IMG/VR virus record: IMGVR_UViG_3300025853_000668
Coordinates: 1-23,639 of that record
Length of the DNA stretch: 23,639 nucleotides
Reading direction: 5' to 3' (one strand)
Source: a virus
Of the stretch, positions 6,694-13,542 are shown piece by piece. Every line of letters starts with the position of its first letter. Within the stretch, counting starts at the first letter, position 1. The translations under genes and the position numbers were made by a program. The notes under the pieces were generated by a model. That model did not search any database and was not told the origin of the DNA. It saw nothing but the letters and a program-made list of their open reading frames with translations.

Positions 6694-7107
6694 ATGGTCA
6701 CACTTAAGCTCAGTGCTAAGGATACAGAAGGTCTTCTGGATCAAGTAATGGATGATATAGTGGATTCTATATTTGCAGAATCTCAGGAAAATATTGTAAA
6801 ACTCGGAATAGTAGACGAAGGAACACTCCTAGGATCCGGAGAGGTTAAACGTGAGTTTCTAAAGAAACAAATCACGTACACGACTTCCTACGCAGATACT
6901 ATAGAGTTCGGTAGAATTCCAGGAAGTATGCCACCAGTCGACTCATTAAAGGGTTGGATTAGGCGAAAGCTTGGTGTGCAAGACGAAAAAAAAGTTACGA
7001 GTATTGCTTGGGCAATTGCTACGGACTTGAAAAAAAACGGTACTATGCCAAGACCTTACTTAGGTCCTGCAATAGACAAAGCTCGAGTGAGGTTTACAAC
7101 ACTATGA
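6694..7107 (+). CDS. HK97 gp10-like tail completion protein
   Basis: 137 residues. The middle matches the HK97-gp10 family: YTTSYADTIEFGRIPGSMPPVDSLKGWIRRKLGV (Y-xx-xIEFGRxPGxxPPxxxLxxWIxRK), followed by a helical region and PRPYLGPAIDKARVRF near the C-terminus, the usual (R)PYLxPA motif. These proteins act at the head-tail junction, either completing the head or the tail. The gene lies upstream of the protease and capsid genes here, whereas it commonly lies downstream of the capsid gene. It starts behind GAGGT and overlaps the protease gene by four bases (ATGA). Confidence 0.75.
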   Translation: MVTLKLSAKDTEGLLDQVMDDIVDSIFAESQENIVKLGIVDEGTLLGSGEVKREFLKKQITYTTSYADTIEFGRIPGSMPPVDSLKGWIRRKLGVQDEKKVTSIAWAIATDLKKNGTMPRPYLGPAIDKARVRFTTL

Positions 7108-8240
7108 CTGAAATATTATTCATTAAGAAGCAAGATCAAACAAAACTTAGTATTGAGGAGGTTGTTAAAGGCTTTAACGAGTCAGACAATTTAGAAGATA
7201 TTAAGGCTATGGTTGAGAAGGCTGCGGACAGGATGTATGTTAGTTGGGCTTCTGTTGATGCTAAAGACAAGGCAGGTGAACGTATCCCGATTGCCGACAT
7301 AGTAAAAAATCAAGAAACTCTTATTACTAAACGTGGTGGTCCTATTACTGATGAGCATTCTAATAATGTAGTTGGTAAGACTTGGGCTTACAAGGTCTTA
7401 GAACATCCTAAAAGTAGAACTATGGGAGTCTTACATCTTAATCAAATCTTTGCAGATAACGTCAAGGATGACGAGGTCTGGAAGGGAATTTTAAGCGGTA
7501 AAAAGACTGGTAGTTCTGTTGGTGGATTGACTGAAGATAAAAAAACGTTTGAAGTAGAGAGTACTGGTGGAGTAACTACTGTTTTAAACGGGTTTAAACA
7601 ATTCGAAACATCCATTGTAGAGAATCCATGCAACCCTTTTGCTACTAACGAAGGTTTTTCTGTTATTGCAAAAAGTGTGTCTGGTGCTCCTGCAAGTGAA
7701 ACAACTAAAATGGTTGAAGAAAAAAACGTTGCTGCTGTAACAAAGCAAGATGAAAATGACATGACTAGTGAAGCTCCTGAAGTTTCTTTAGATGATGTTA
7801 TTACTCTAGTTCAACAGTTAGCACAAAGAATGGACGAGATTGAAGCTCTTATTTCTGCAAAGCCAGAAGCCGAAGAGGAAGCTGAAGTAAGTACTCCAGA
7901 TGAAGAAGCAAAGGCTGATGAGCCAGAAGCTGAAGCTGAGGAAGAAAAATCAGAAGAAGAGTCTGAAGAGGAGACTGCTAAAGCAGACGAAGAAGAAGAA
8001 AAATCAGAAGAAGAGTCTGAAGATACAGAAGACCTAAAAGCTGAAATTGCAGAGCTTAAAAAGTCTCACGCAGAGCTTGTTAAGAAGTTCTCTGCTGTGA
8101 AAGTTATCTCTGCAACTAGACCTCTTTCCTCAGTTAAAAAAGCTGTAGAAAAAGAAGAGAAAAAAGCAATTAGTGCTCTTGATATTGTAAGAGGAAAAGC
8201 AACTCTAGACGAAGCTCTAGAAGCTAGATATAAGGTATAA
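7104..8240 (+). CDS. prohead serine protease with acidic scaffold-like C-terminus
   Basis: 378 residues from ATG 7104; the open frame extends upstream, but the ATGA overlap with the gp10-like gene fixes this start. Residues about 44-185 resemble XkdF-type and related prohead proteases: VSWASVDAKDKAGERI, then ITDEHSNN (candidate catalytic His85), and LSGKKTGSSVGGL (candidate catalytic Ser137/138), then FETSIVENPCNPFA. Residues about 225-378 are very acidic (long Glu/Ala/Ser/Lys runs, 260-310), with a coiled coil around 308-330, as expected of a scaffold or delta domain that is fused and later cut away. The major capsid gene follows after five bases. The protease would mature the procapsid by cleaving scaffold and capsid N-termini. 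Confidence 0.75.
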   Translation: MTEILFIKKQDQTKLSIEEVVKGFNESDNLEDIKAMVEKAADRMYVSWASVDAKDKAGERIPIADIVKNQETLITKRGGPITDEHSNNVVGKTWAYKVLEHPKSRTMGVLHLNQIFADNVKDDEVWKGILSGKKTGSSVGGLTEDKKTFEVESTGGVTTVLNGFKQFETSIVENPCNPFATNEGFSVIAKSVSGAPASETTKMVEEKNVAAVTKQDENDMTSEAPEVSLDDVITLVQQLAQRMDEIEALISAKPEAEEEAEVSTPDEEAKADEPEAEAEEEKSEEESEEETAKADEEEEKSEEESEDTEDLKAEIAELKKSHAELVKKFSAVKVISATRPLSSVKKAVEKEEKKAISALDIVRGKATLDEALEARYKV

Positions 8241-8245
8241 TCAAA

Positions 8246-9340
8246 ATGATAGGTACAACAAATTACGAATTAACAAACAAAGGAATTAAGACCATCGCAG
8301 AATTAGAAGCTGCTTATTATGGTGGGAATAGTGTAACTAAAGCAGATGATCCGCTTTTAACTAGTACTACAGGTGTAAATAACGATATTTTCGGAGCTGA
8401 AGTTTGGAACCAACTAAACGAAAAAGCTAAGACTTGGGGAATTTTACCTAAAAAACCATACACTAAAGCAGGTTTTAGAGTTAAAACTGCAAGAGGTGTA
8501 ACTCTAGGAGCTGGTGGAGTTTCAGAGAACGGGACTATCCCTGACACTGTTAAACCTACTTATGTTAAGCTTGCTTTGACTTTAAAGCATGTATGGCACG
8601 GATATGATGGTTCAACTCTAAAAGAGCTAAGAACTCCAGGAAACGACGATATCGGATTAGATCAAGTTAAGCTAGACATCGGTGAAGAGCATGTAAGATC
8701 CATTAACGCTATGCTACTTGTAGAGACTGATACTCTAGCAGGTGATAACTTTGAAAGTATTGATCGTGTATGTTCAAACAGTGCAGAATCTGCAGGACTT
8801 TCAGCTCCTTCCGATAACGATATCTATGGATTTGATAGATCTGCAAGTACAGGACTAGACGCTTATGTTAAAGATATGGCTAGTGCTGCAATCACTAAAG
8901 CTGAAATTAACTTAGCTATTAGAACTATTGAGCAAAACTCCGGTGAGAGACCAAACGTAATCTTAACAGGATACGATACTGCTAACGACATTGAAGCTCT
9001 ATTTGAAGCTCAAGGTAGAATGACTTACGAAAGAGTTAAGACTGGTGTTAACGGTATTGAGACTGGAGCAGGAAACGATGTAATGTTAGAAGTTGCTATG
9101 ATTAAAGGGATCCCTATGATCACAGATGACGCAGTACATCAAGATACTAAGAGTAGAATCTACTTCTTGAACACAAACTATCTATGGTTTGAAGTTGCAA
9201 GACCAACAGCTAACTTTGAAACTACTATGGACCAAATGATCCTACTTGGAAGACTTGGTGTAGAAGGTGGATTTATGACTGCTGGTGAGCTTAAATGTGT
9301 AAGATTCAGTGCTCAAGGTAAGATTAAAAATATCATTTAG
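8246..9340 (+). CDS. HK97-fold major capsid protein
   Basis: 364 residues. Placement directly after the protease-scaffold gene and sequence style fit an HK97-fold coat protein: a cleavable-looking N-terminal region (1 to about 40), GAEVWNQLNEKAKTWGILPKKPYTKAGFRV (N-arm and E-loop start), then helical spine segments, RPNVILTGYDTANDIEALFEAQGRMTYERV (A-domain style) and a closing ELKCVRFSAQGKIKNI strand. Codon use appears regular. The last codons contain TCAAGGTAAGAT, repeated just after the stop at 9342-9353, next to the inserted endonuclease gene. Assembly into the icosahedral shell is the known role of this family. Confidence 0.8.
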   Translation: MIGTTNYELTNKGIKTIAELEAAYYGGNSVTKADDPLLTSTTGVNNDIFGAEVWNQLNEKAKTWGILPKKPYTKAGFRVKTARGVTLGAGGVSENGTIPDTVKPTYVKLALTLKHVWHGYDGSTLKELRTPGNDDIGLDQVKLDIGEEHVRSINAMLLVETDTLAGDNFESIDRVCSNSAESAGLSAPSDNDIYGFDRSASTGLDAYVKDMASAAITKAEINLAIRTIEQNSGERPNVILTGYDTANDIEALFEAQGRMTYERVKTGVNGIETGAGNDVMLEVAMIKGIPMITDDAVHQDTKSRIYFLNTNYLWFEVARPTANFETTMDQMILLGRLGVEGGFMTAGELKCVRFSAQGKIKNII

Positions 9341-9353
9341 TTCAAGGTAAGAT
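9313..9353 (+). repeat. 12-bp direct repeat around the capsid gene stop
   Basis: TCAAGGTAAGAT occurs at 9313-9324 inside the last capsid codons and again at 9342-9353 directly after the stop codon. It may be a scar of a local duplication made when the endonuclease cassette arrived. Confidence 0.6.
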
Positions 9354-9366
9354 AAACTATTGTGCT

Positions 9367-9396
9367 AAGACTTATAAATAAATAAGTCTTTTTTTT
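9367..9396 (+). terminator. hairpin plus T-tract after major capsid gene
   Basis: AAGACTTAT (9367-9375) pairs perfectly with ATAAGTCTT (9382-9390) across a six-base loop and is followed by at least six T. This has the form of an intrinsic terminator for the capsid transcript. The TATA box of the next gene lies within the hairpin. Confidence 0.65.
9371..9380 (+). promoter_or_regulatory. TATA box of HNH endonuclease gene
   Basis: CTTATAAATA is centred about 26 bases before the ATG at 9401, with only the T-tract of the preceding terminator between them. The transcript would be leaderless. Confidence 0.65.
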
Positions 9397-9400
9397 CTTA

Positions 9401-10060
9401 ATGAAACAAATAAAAAACTTTCCAAACTATTCTGTTACAGAAAAAGGAGAAGTTTATTCTCATAAATCTAATAAGGTTTTAAAGGGGTACGTGGATAAAC
9501 AAACAGGTTATCACCGTGTTACTTTGCTAAACCAAGGAGTTCAAGCAACTAAGTTAGTTCATAGACTAATAGCAGAAGCGTTTATTCTTAATCCAGAAAG
9601 CAAAAATACGGTTAATCATATCAACGGTATCAAAACGGATAATCGTGCGGAGAATCTTGAATGGTGTACACAAAAAGAAAACATAGCTCATTCTTTTAAA
9701 GCAGGTCTTTCTGTTATTTCTAAAGGTAAAAATCATTATATGTATGGGAAAAAGGGGGTTTTGCATCATAGGTCAAAAAAAGTTTATCAGTTTGACATAT
9801 CAGGACAGTTGATTAAGGTTTGGGATAGTTTGATGGACATAGAAAGAGGCACAGATTATTCTATAGGACATATTTCTAACTGTTGTAAAGGTAAAAGAAA
9901 TCATTCTAATGGTTTTTTGTGGAGTTATGAAGATAAAAAAGAAGGACTACCTAAAAGGTTTTGTTTGTTTTGTGAAAAAGAACTTACTTTCAACTCTAAA
10001 GCAAGGGTGCAGAAGTATTGCTCAGAGAGGTGCAGATATGAGTTTAAGAAAGTTTTATAA
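9401..10060 (+). CDS. HNH homing endonuclease (NUMOD4-HNH-NUMOD1) with zinc finger
   Basis: 219 residues. NUMOD4-like start (IKNFPNYSVTEKGEVYS, residues 4-20), an HNH_3 core (residues 50-95: LVHRLIAEAF with His54, VNHINGIKTDNRAENLEWCT with His73), a KGKNHYMYGKKG linker, and a NUMOD1-like DNA-binding segment (about 127-176, VYQFDISGQLIKVW ... GHISNCCKGKR). The C-terminus adds a Cx2C-x15-Cx3C zinc site (Cys188, 191, 207, 211). This layout is that of free-standing homing endonucleases that nick or cut a related genome near their own gene and so spread. It interrupts the order capsid gene to small capsid-associated gene and has its own promoter. No intron or intein is seen around it. Confidence 0.85.
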   Translation: MKQIKNFPNYSVTEKGEVYSHKSNKVLKGYVDKQTGYHRVTLLNQGVQATKLVHRLIAEAFILNPESKNTVNHINGIKTDNRAENLEWCTQKENIAHSFKAGLSVISKGKNHYMYGKKGVLHHRSKKVYQFDISGQLIKVWDSLMDIERGTDYSIGHISNCCKGKRNHSNGFLWSYEDKKEGLPKRFCLFCEKELTFNSKARVQKYCSERCRYEFKKVL

Positions 10061-10063
10061 ATA
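10054..10063 (+). promoter_or_regulatory. TATA box overlapping the endonuclease stop
   Basis: TTTATAAATA, preceded by AAGAAAGT, contains the TAA stop of the HNH gene (10058-10060) and is centred about 27 bases from the ATG at 10086. It restarts transcription of the virion operon after the inserted endonuclease gene. Confidence 0.7.
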
Positions 10064-10085
10064 TCTTTGATCTTTAGTAGTTATT

Positions 10086-10355
10086 ATGGCTTTCGCAAGT
10101 ACAATTACAAGCAAAGAAAATTCAGGTAGCTTAGCTATGAGAATTGGAACATTTACAAACGGTGGAGCTGATACTGGTGGAGATGTAGACACTGGTCTTT
10201 CCGTTGTTGATTCTTTTGTTATCATCGAAACTGGAGCTGCTGTTGTTGCAAACAGAAGCGTAGTAAATGAAACATTCCCTTTAGCATCTAACGCTGTAAC
10301 TATTGTTACTGATGCAGATGTTGATGGAATTTGGATGGCGTGGGGTAAAGAATAA
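10086..10355 (+). CDS. small capsid-associated protein
   Basis: 89 residues of beta-rich sequence: MAFASTITSKENSGSLAMRIGTFTNGGADTGGDVDTGL, VVDSFVIIETGAAVVANRSVVNETFPLASNAVTIVTDADVDGIWMAWGK. I associate this pattern (MAFAST.TS..., GTFTNxGxxTGGDxDTGL, closing GxWMAxG) with short phage proteins encoded next to the major capsid gene. The position suggests a head decoration or accessory protein present in many copies. Transcription from the TATA box at 10054 would give a leaderless mRNA. The specific function is inferred from position. Confidence 0.65.
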   Translation: MAFASTITSKENSGSLAMRIGTFTNGGADTGGDVDTGLSVVDSFVIIETGAAVVANRSVVNETFPLASNAVTIVTDADVDGIWMAWGKE

Positions 10356-10361
10356 ACCAAA

Positions 10362-10628
10362 ATGGTTACTGTAAAGCACCCTGCTCGTCAGGTGATTAAT
10401 CCAAACCAAACACAAGCTAACAATAGAGTTACTTATGGTGTAAATACTTATATTTTTGACAAAGAGCAAGGGTATATTTTTACAATGGATGAAGAACATG
10501 ATGAGGCTATCGAATACTTCACAAAAGAGCTAGGATACACTATTAAAAATATTGGTCCTAAGCCTAATAAATCAGAGCCAGAAGTTGAAAAAAAATTCTC
10601 TGAGAGTAAAGATAAAAAGAAGAAGTAA
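10362..10628 (+). CDS. small hypothetical head-region protein
   Basis: 88 residues, unrecognised. It begins with MVTVKHPARQVINPNQTQANNRVTYGVNTYIFDKEQGY and ends in a highly charged, probably disordered tail (KPNKSEPEVEKKFSESKDKKKK). No membrane segment. It starts six bases after the upstream stop, so it is co-transcribed. The place between capsid-associated and connector genes suggests a head or head-tail joining function, with the basic tail perhaps contacting DNA; this is inference. Confidence 0.65.
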   Translation: MVTVKHPARQVINPNQTQANNRVTYGVNTYIFDKEQGYIFTMDEEHDEAIEYFTKELGYTIKNIGPKPNKSEPEVEKKFSESKDKKKK

Positions 10629-10657
10629 TTCTTCTCTTCTCTTTTAGTCTAATAAAC

Positions 10658-10666
10658 TTTATAAAT
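10658..10666 (+). promoter_or_regulatory. TATA box of connector gene
   Basis: AATAAACTTTATAAAT carries a BRE-like A-rich flank and a TATA box centred 26 bases before ATG 10688. There is no Shine-Dalgarno sequence. Confidence 0.75.
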
Positions 10667-10687
10667 TCTTAACTTTAATTCTAATGC

Positions 10688-11329
10688 ATGGTAACGTATT
10701 GTACAGCTGCTCAAGTGGCTAGTTTTTTACAAAAAAAAGGAGGGTTTAGTGCAACAACTACTCCGACTACAACAGACGTAGAAGATCTGATTGAGAGAAA
10801 TGAGGATTATATTGATGAAGAAACAGGTCATGCATGGAGAGAAAAAACTGTAACTGACGAATATGTGGATCGTCCTGTTCCTGTTCCTGGTCTTGGTATG
10901 CGTTTCACACTTAGAAACAGATCTGTTAAAACTATTACTACTGGTTCTGGTGATAAAATCGAGGTCTTTGATGGTAATTCTTTTGAAGATTACGCAGCTA
11001 CAAAGACCGAAGGAAGAGCCTCAACGGCAGATTATTTTGTAGATAAAGAACTAGGACAGGTTTACATTAAAGATAGAATAGGAGCTTGGTATCCAAAGGG
11101 ATTTAGAGCGACTTATAGATACGGTGAGGCTACTGTTGCGCGTGACATAGAAAAAGCTTGTATACTCTTAACTGCGGCGGATATTATAACTATGAATGAT
11201 AGACAGGGAAGATTTCCAGACGATGGACCGTCTAATAAAATGAGTTTTGATTTAAGATATCAAAAATGGAAAGATCAAGCAGAAGATATTTTAGCAAGTA
11301 GAAAGGAATTGGGACCGTTTGTCCTATAA
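10688..11329 (+). CDS. head-tail connector (gp6-like adaptor)
   Basis: 213 residues. The N-terminus CTAAQVASFLQKKGGFSATTTPTTTDVEDLIERNEDYIDEETGHAWREKTVTDEYVD matches the helical opening of HK97 gp6/SPP1 gp15-type adaptors (T..Qva.fL....ft..T.p....V..lI...edyIDe.TghaWr). A beta-rich central part (SVKTITTGSGDKIEVFDG, VYIKDRIGAWYPKGFRATYRYGE) is followed by C-terminal helices. In known phages the adaptor forms a ring under the portal. A second ATG at 10684 is in another frame and is not used; 10688 fits the TATA spacing. Confidence 0.7.
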   Translation: MVTYCTAAQVASFLQKKGGFSATTTPTTTDVEDLIERNEDYIDEETGHAWREKTVTDEYVDRPVPVPGLGMRFTLRNRSVKTITTGSGDKIEVFDGNSFEDYAATKTEGRASTADYFVDKELGQVYIKDRIGAWYPKGFRATYRYGEATVARDIEKACILLTAADIITMNDRQGRFPDDGPSNKMSFDLRYQKWKDQAEDILASRKELGPFVL

Positions 11330-11343
11330 TTAACCAAGTAAAC

Positions 11344-11353
11344 TTTATAAAAA
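11344..11353 (+). promoter_or_regulatory. TATA box upstream of tail terminator gene
   Basis: GTAAACTTTATAAAAA gives a BRE-TATA centred near 11348 and a predicted start near 11374, leaving a leader of about 55 bases before ATG 11430. A second TATA-like ATATAATAAA at 11403-11412, 22 bases before the ATG, could give a leaderless mRNA. Confidence 0.55.
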
Positions 11354-11397
11354 ACAAACCTTATTTCTTCTTAGGGAATCTGCTCCCGCGTTTGTTT
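11352..11397 (+). other. nested inverted repeat before tail terminator gene
   Basis: AAACAAAC (11352-11359) pairs with GTTTGTTT (11390-11397), and inside it GGGA (11374-11377) pairs with TCCC (11384-11387). If transcription starts upstream, this could be a terminator of the connector transcript (the right arm is T-rich) or a leader structure. If it starts near 11374, only the inner hairpin would be in the RNA. Confidence 0.4.
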
Positions 11398-11429
11398 GTT
11401 AGATATAATAAAGCAGATAAGAAAATAAA

Positions 11430-11903
11430 ATGGCTACTAATGTAGATACTACACAAATCATCTTAGATTTATTATCGAGTAATTGGAACAGTGCGAACAC
11501 TGACGGATTAACTCCAGAGTTCAAAAAGATCTTCCAAGTGCCTAAAACCAATATAGACTTTGATTACTCTAGGGATTATGTTTTATGTTATAATCCAAGC
11601 ACGGAGAATTTAGAGGTGGGTATTGGTAATAATACAATCGAAGACGTATTTGAAACAGTTACAATAGACGTTAGAAGTTATGGTGAAGAAGAAGCTGAAG
11701 AAGATTTTTGGAATGATACTCATATGATAAAACTCAAAACTGAGATTAACAGAATTTTAAAAACTAATAAAGTAAACTTTAACGCCAACTTTAACGAGCT
11801 TAGATCTATTCAGCAGTGGCAGGAGTTAAACGACAGGTATCGGGGAATCTTCCGAGCGATTAAAACTGTTGAATTAGTAGATTATTGTAGAGAATTTGCA
11901 TGA
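11430..11903 (+). CDS. probable tail terminator protein
   Basis: 157 residues, alpha/beta: TTQIILDLLSSNWN at the start, a central DFDYSRDYVLCYNPSTENLEVGIGNNTIEDVFETVTIDVRSYGEEEAEEDFWNDTHMIKLKTEINRIL and a final strand FRAIKTVELVDYCREF. Length, the VxIDVRxYG strand followed by a helix, and position between connector and tail tube genes fit the gpU-like tail terminator class, which caps the tail tube and joins it to the head. Sequence similarity in this class is weak, so the assignment leans on gene order. Confidence 0.6.
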   Translation: MATNVDTTQIILDLLSSNWNSANTDGLTPEFKKIFQVPKTNIDFDYSRDYVLCYNPSTENLEVGIGNNTIEDVFETVTIDVRSYGEEEAEEDFWNDTHMIKLKTEINRILKTNKVNFNANFNELRSIQQWQELNDRYRGIFRAIKTVELVDYCREFA

Positions 11904-11921
11904 TTTTTGTAAAATTTAGAC

Positions 11922-11972
11922 TTTAATCTTAATTTAAACCAAAATTAAACACAGTTTAAACTCAGTTTAAAC
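11922..11972 (+). repeat. five 11-bp-phased TTTAAAC repeats before tail tube gene
   Basis: TTTAATC, TTTAAAC, ATTAAAC, TTTAAAC and TTTAAAC begin at 11922, 11933, 11944, 11955 and 11966, each exactly 11 bases apart. The last two are parts of the perfect tandem CAGTTTAAACT (11952-11962, 11963-11973), each containing the palindrome GTTTAAAC. No other TATA box stands in the usual place, and the last copy is centred about 22 bases before ATG 11991, so it may serve as one. The array could also be an operator on one DNA face or bent DNA. Confidence 0.6.
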
Positions 11973-11990
11973 TTAAAATAAACTATAAAA

Positions 11991-12974
11991 ATGTCAGGTA
12001 CATATGCAGGTAAGAACGTATTTGCCCTTTTCGGGATAGAAAGCACTTTCAATACTCCAGTTAGTACAACTAAAGATATTGGAGTGATATCAGGGATTAG
12101 CCCAGATTTAAACAATAATAATATTCAAGTTAGATCAATCGGAGACAGAGAAGTTTGTGCAAACGTTGCAGGAAACTTTGATGCTACTCTTGGAATTGAT
12201 GGAACTCTAAACTCTGGAGCTGTGTTCGAGCTTATGTTTGGACAATCAACAGATACAGAAACAACAGGAGACTATACTCATACTTTTGTAGATAGAGGAA
12301 CTTTAGAACTATTAAATACAGCGTCTAGTTTCACTATGAGTGAGAACTACGATTCTACAACAGACGTAGTAAATACTTATTCCGGGTGTAAAATTAATAG
12401 TCTAGAGGTAAGTGTTGAGACTGGTGGAACTTTGAACTTCTCAGCAGAAGTTTTAGCTTCAAGTTTAGCGGTAACATCATCTGCAGGAACTGAAGTTCTT
12501 ACATCTACTAGTAAACTAGCAGGGTTTAACGCTACTCTTTCAACAGGAGATGCAGGATCAGAAGCTACTGTTGGACTTACTAAAAACGTAAGTGTAAGTT
12601 TTGGTCAAAACATCGACCCGGCAGACGTTAAAGCGATTGGAAGTAGAGAGAATCAAGACCTTGTAGAGAAAAACATGGATGTTACAGTTACTTTTACTAA
12701 AAGCTTTGCAAACTCAACAGAAGAACAAAGGTTCTTAGGAGGTACAAGTCCAAGCACTGGAACTCCAACAGCTACAAGCTTGATCCTTTCTGTGAATAAC
12801 GGAGTTGCTTTAGGGTCTGGTAGAGTAGAATTTTATGTTAAACTTTCAGGAGGGCAATATGAATCTACTAATAGAACAGTAAGCACAGATGGTATAGTAG
12901 AAGAGACTTTTAACTATACGTTTGGTAATATTGAAGATGTGTATTTTGTAGATGCAGTTGCTTCATACTTTTAA
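11991..12974 (+). CDS. major tail tube protein
   Basis: 327 residues, beta-rich with no membrane segment. N-terminal MSGTYAGKNVFALFGIESTFNTPVSTTKDIGVISGISPDL and the later FELMFGQ, TASSFTMSENY, YSGCKINSLEVSVETGGTLNFSAEV fit the tail tube family that opens with a xxxxxxGxExTFGTP segment and has a LxVxxxxG-xLxxSxx core. The C-terminal part (about residues 262-327) could be an added Ig-like domain (ATSLILSVNNGVALGSGRVEFYVKLSGG). The following genes (chaperone pair with frameshift, then tape measure) give the classical order and strengthen the call. The product would polymerise as hexameric rings into the tail tube. Confidence 0.8.
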   Translation: MSGTYAGKNVFALFGIESTFNTPVSTTKDIGVISGISPDLNNNNIQVRSIGDREVCANVAGNFDATLGIDGTLNSGAVFELMFGQSTDTETTGDYTHTFVDRGTLELLNTASSFTMSENYDSTTDVVNTYSGCKINSLEVSVETGGTLNFSAEVLASSLAVTSSAGTEVLTSTSKLAGFNATLSTGDAGSEATVGLTKNVSVSFGQNIDPADVKAIGSRENQDLVEKNMDVTVTFTKSFANSTEEQRFLGGTSPSTGTPTATSLILSVNNGVALGSGRVEFYVKLSGGQYESTNRTVSTDGIVEETFNYTFGNIEDVYFVDAVASYF

Positions 12975-12981
12975 ATAAAAA

Positions 12982-13308
12982 ATGGAATACGAGAGAAAAA
13001 TAAAGATAATATACCTTGATGGTAAAGAATACGAGCATACTATGAGAAAAATGCCAATTAGAAAGAGAAATACTCTTTTTAATACTTATCTTGATATGAC
13101 TAAGATCATGAAAGGAAAAGGAAAAGTAGCAGATACTGATATTGTTTCTTTGATTAAGAAAGATATGAGTGTTTTAGATTTCATCCTTGATGCTATTGAA
13201 GCTTGCTGTCCTGAGTTAGATCTTGATAAGGTAGACGGGCAACAGTGTGATGAGATTTTCAACGAGAACTCTGCTTTTATCCTTGGTCTTGCTGAATCAA
13301 AAAATTAG
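12982..13308 (+). CDS. tail assembly chaperone, short form (gpG-like)
   Basis: 108 residues: MEYERKIKIIYLDGKEYEHTMRKMPIRKRNTLFNTYLDMTK ... FILDAIEACCPELDLDKVDGQQCDEIFNENSAFILGLAESKN. The small alpha/beta start and helical end resemble tail-assembly chaperones encoded between tail tube and tape measure genes. The last three codons and stop read TCA AAA AAT TAG, which holds the -1 slippery heptamer A_AAA_AAT directly before the stop. In the lambda model this product binds the tape measure and is not in the final virion. Recognition is mainly by position, size and frameshift. Confidence 0.7.
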   Translation: MEYERKIKIIYLDGKEYEHTMRKMPIRKRNTLFNTYLDMTKIMKGKGKVADTDIVSLIKKDMSVLDFILDAIEACCPELDLDKVDGQQCDEIFNENSAFILGLAESKN

Positions 13309-13541
13309 AAAGCTATTTTAGGGACTTGATACGGATGAAATATCCGCCTTATATTCCATTCGAAGCCTACGAAATAGCAAATATTTACACTTTGATGAGT
13401 ATAGGAGCAACGTTTAACGAGGCAATAAATATGCCTTGTGATGTTGCAGATGGACTTCTTGCCCTTCATAAGCAAATAAAAGAGTATGAAGAAGACGAGA
13501 TGAAGAAGGTTACAAATAAATCAAAAATGAATAGAAGATAA
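12982..13541 (+). CDS. tail assembly chaperone, frameshift form (gpGT-like)
   Basis: A -1 shift on 13299-13305 joins the 108-residue frame to 78 further residues beginning LESYFRDLIRMKYPPYIPFEAYEIANIYTLMSIG and ending before 13541. Total predicted length is about 186 residues. The second frame has no good start of its own (a TTG at 13326 only) and is closed just upstream by TGA at 13293-13295, so it is accessible only by slipping within a window of some ten bases. The tape measure gene follows after one base. In lambda the equivalent GT protein links tape measure and tube subunits in a fixed ratio to the short form. Confidence 0.75.
13299..13305 (+). promoter_or_regulatory. programmed -1 frameshift site A_AAA_AAT
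   Basis: In the zero frame, codons are TCA AAA AAT TAG. The heptamer fits X_XXY_YYZ, the stop lies right after it, and the -1 frame is open from there to 13541. A 5-bp hairpin CGGAT/ATCCG (13332-13346) lies 26 bases downstream, farther than the usual stimulator, so the stop codon context may act instead. Confidence 0.75.
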
Positions 13542-13542
13542 A

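Noticed and set aside
7008-7103. Upstream extension of the protease reading frame
   Set aside because: It overlaps the gp10-like gene by 100 bases; the ATGA junction at 7104 is the normal start geometry here.
9401-10060. Group I intron or intein carrying the endonuclease
   Set aside because: The capsid gene ends with a normal stop before it and the next gene starts cleanly after it, so no interrupted gene is seen.
13326-13541. Independent gene starting at TTG 13326
   Set aside because: The start is poor and has no ribosome site; the -1 frameshift from the upstream gene explains the frame fully.
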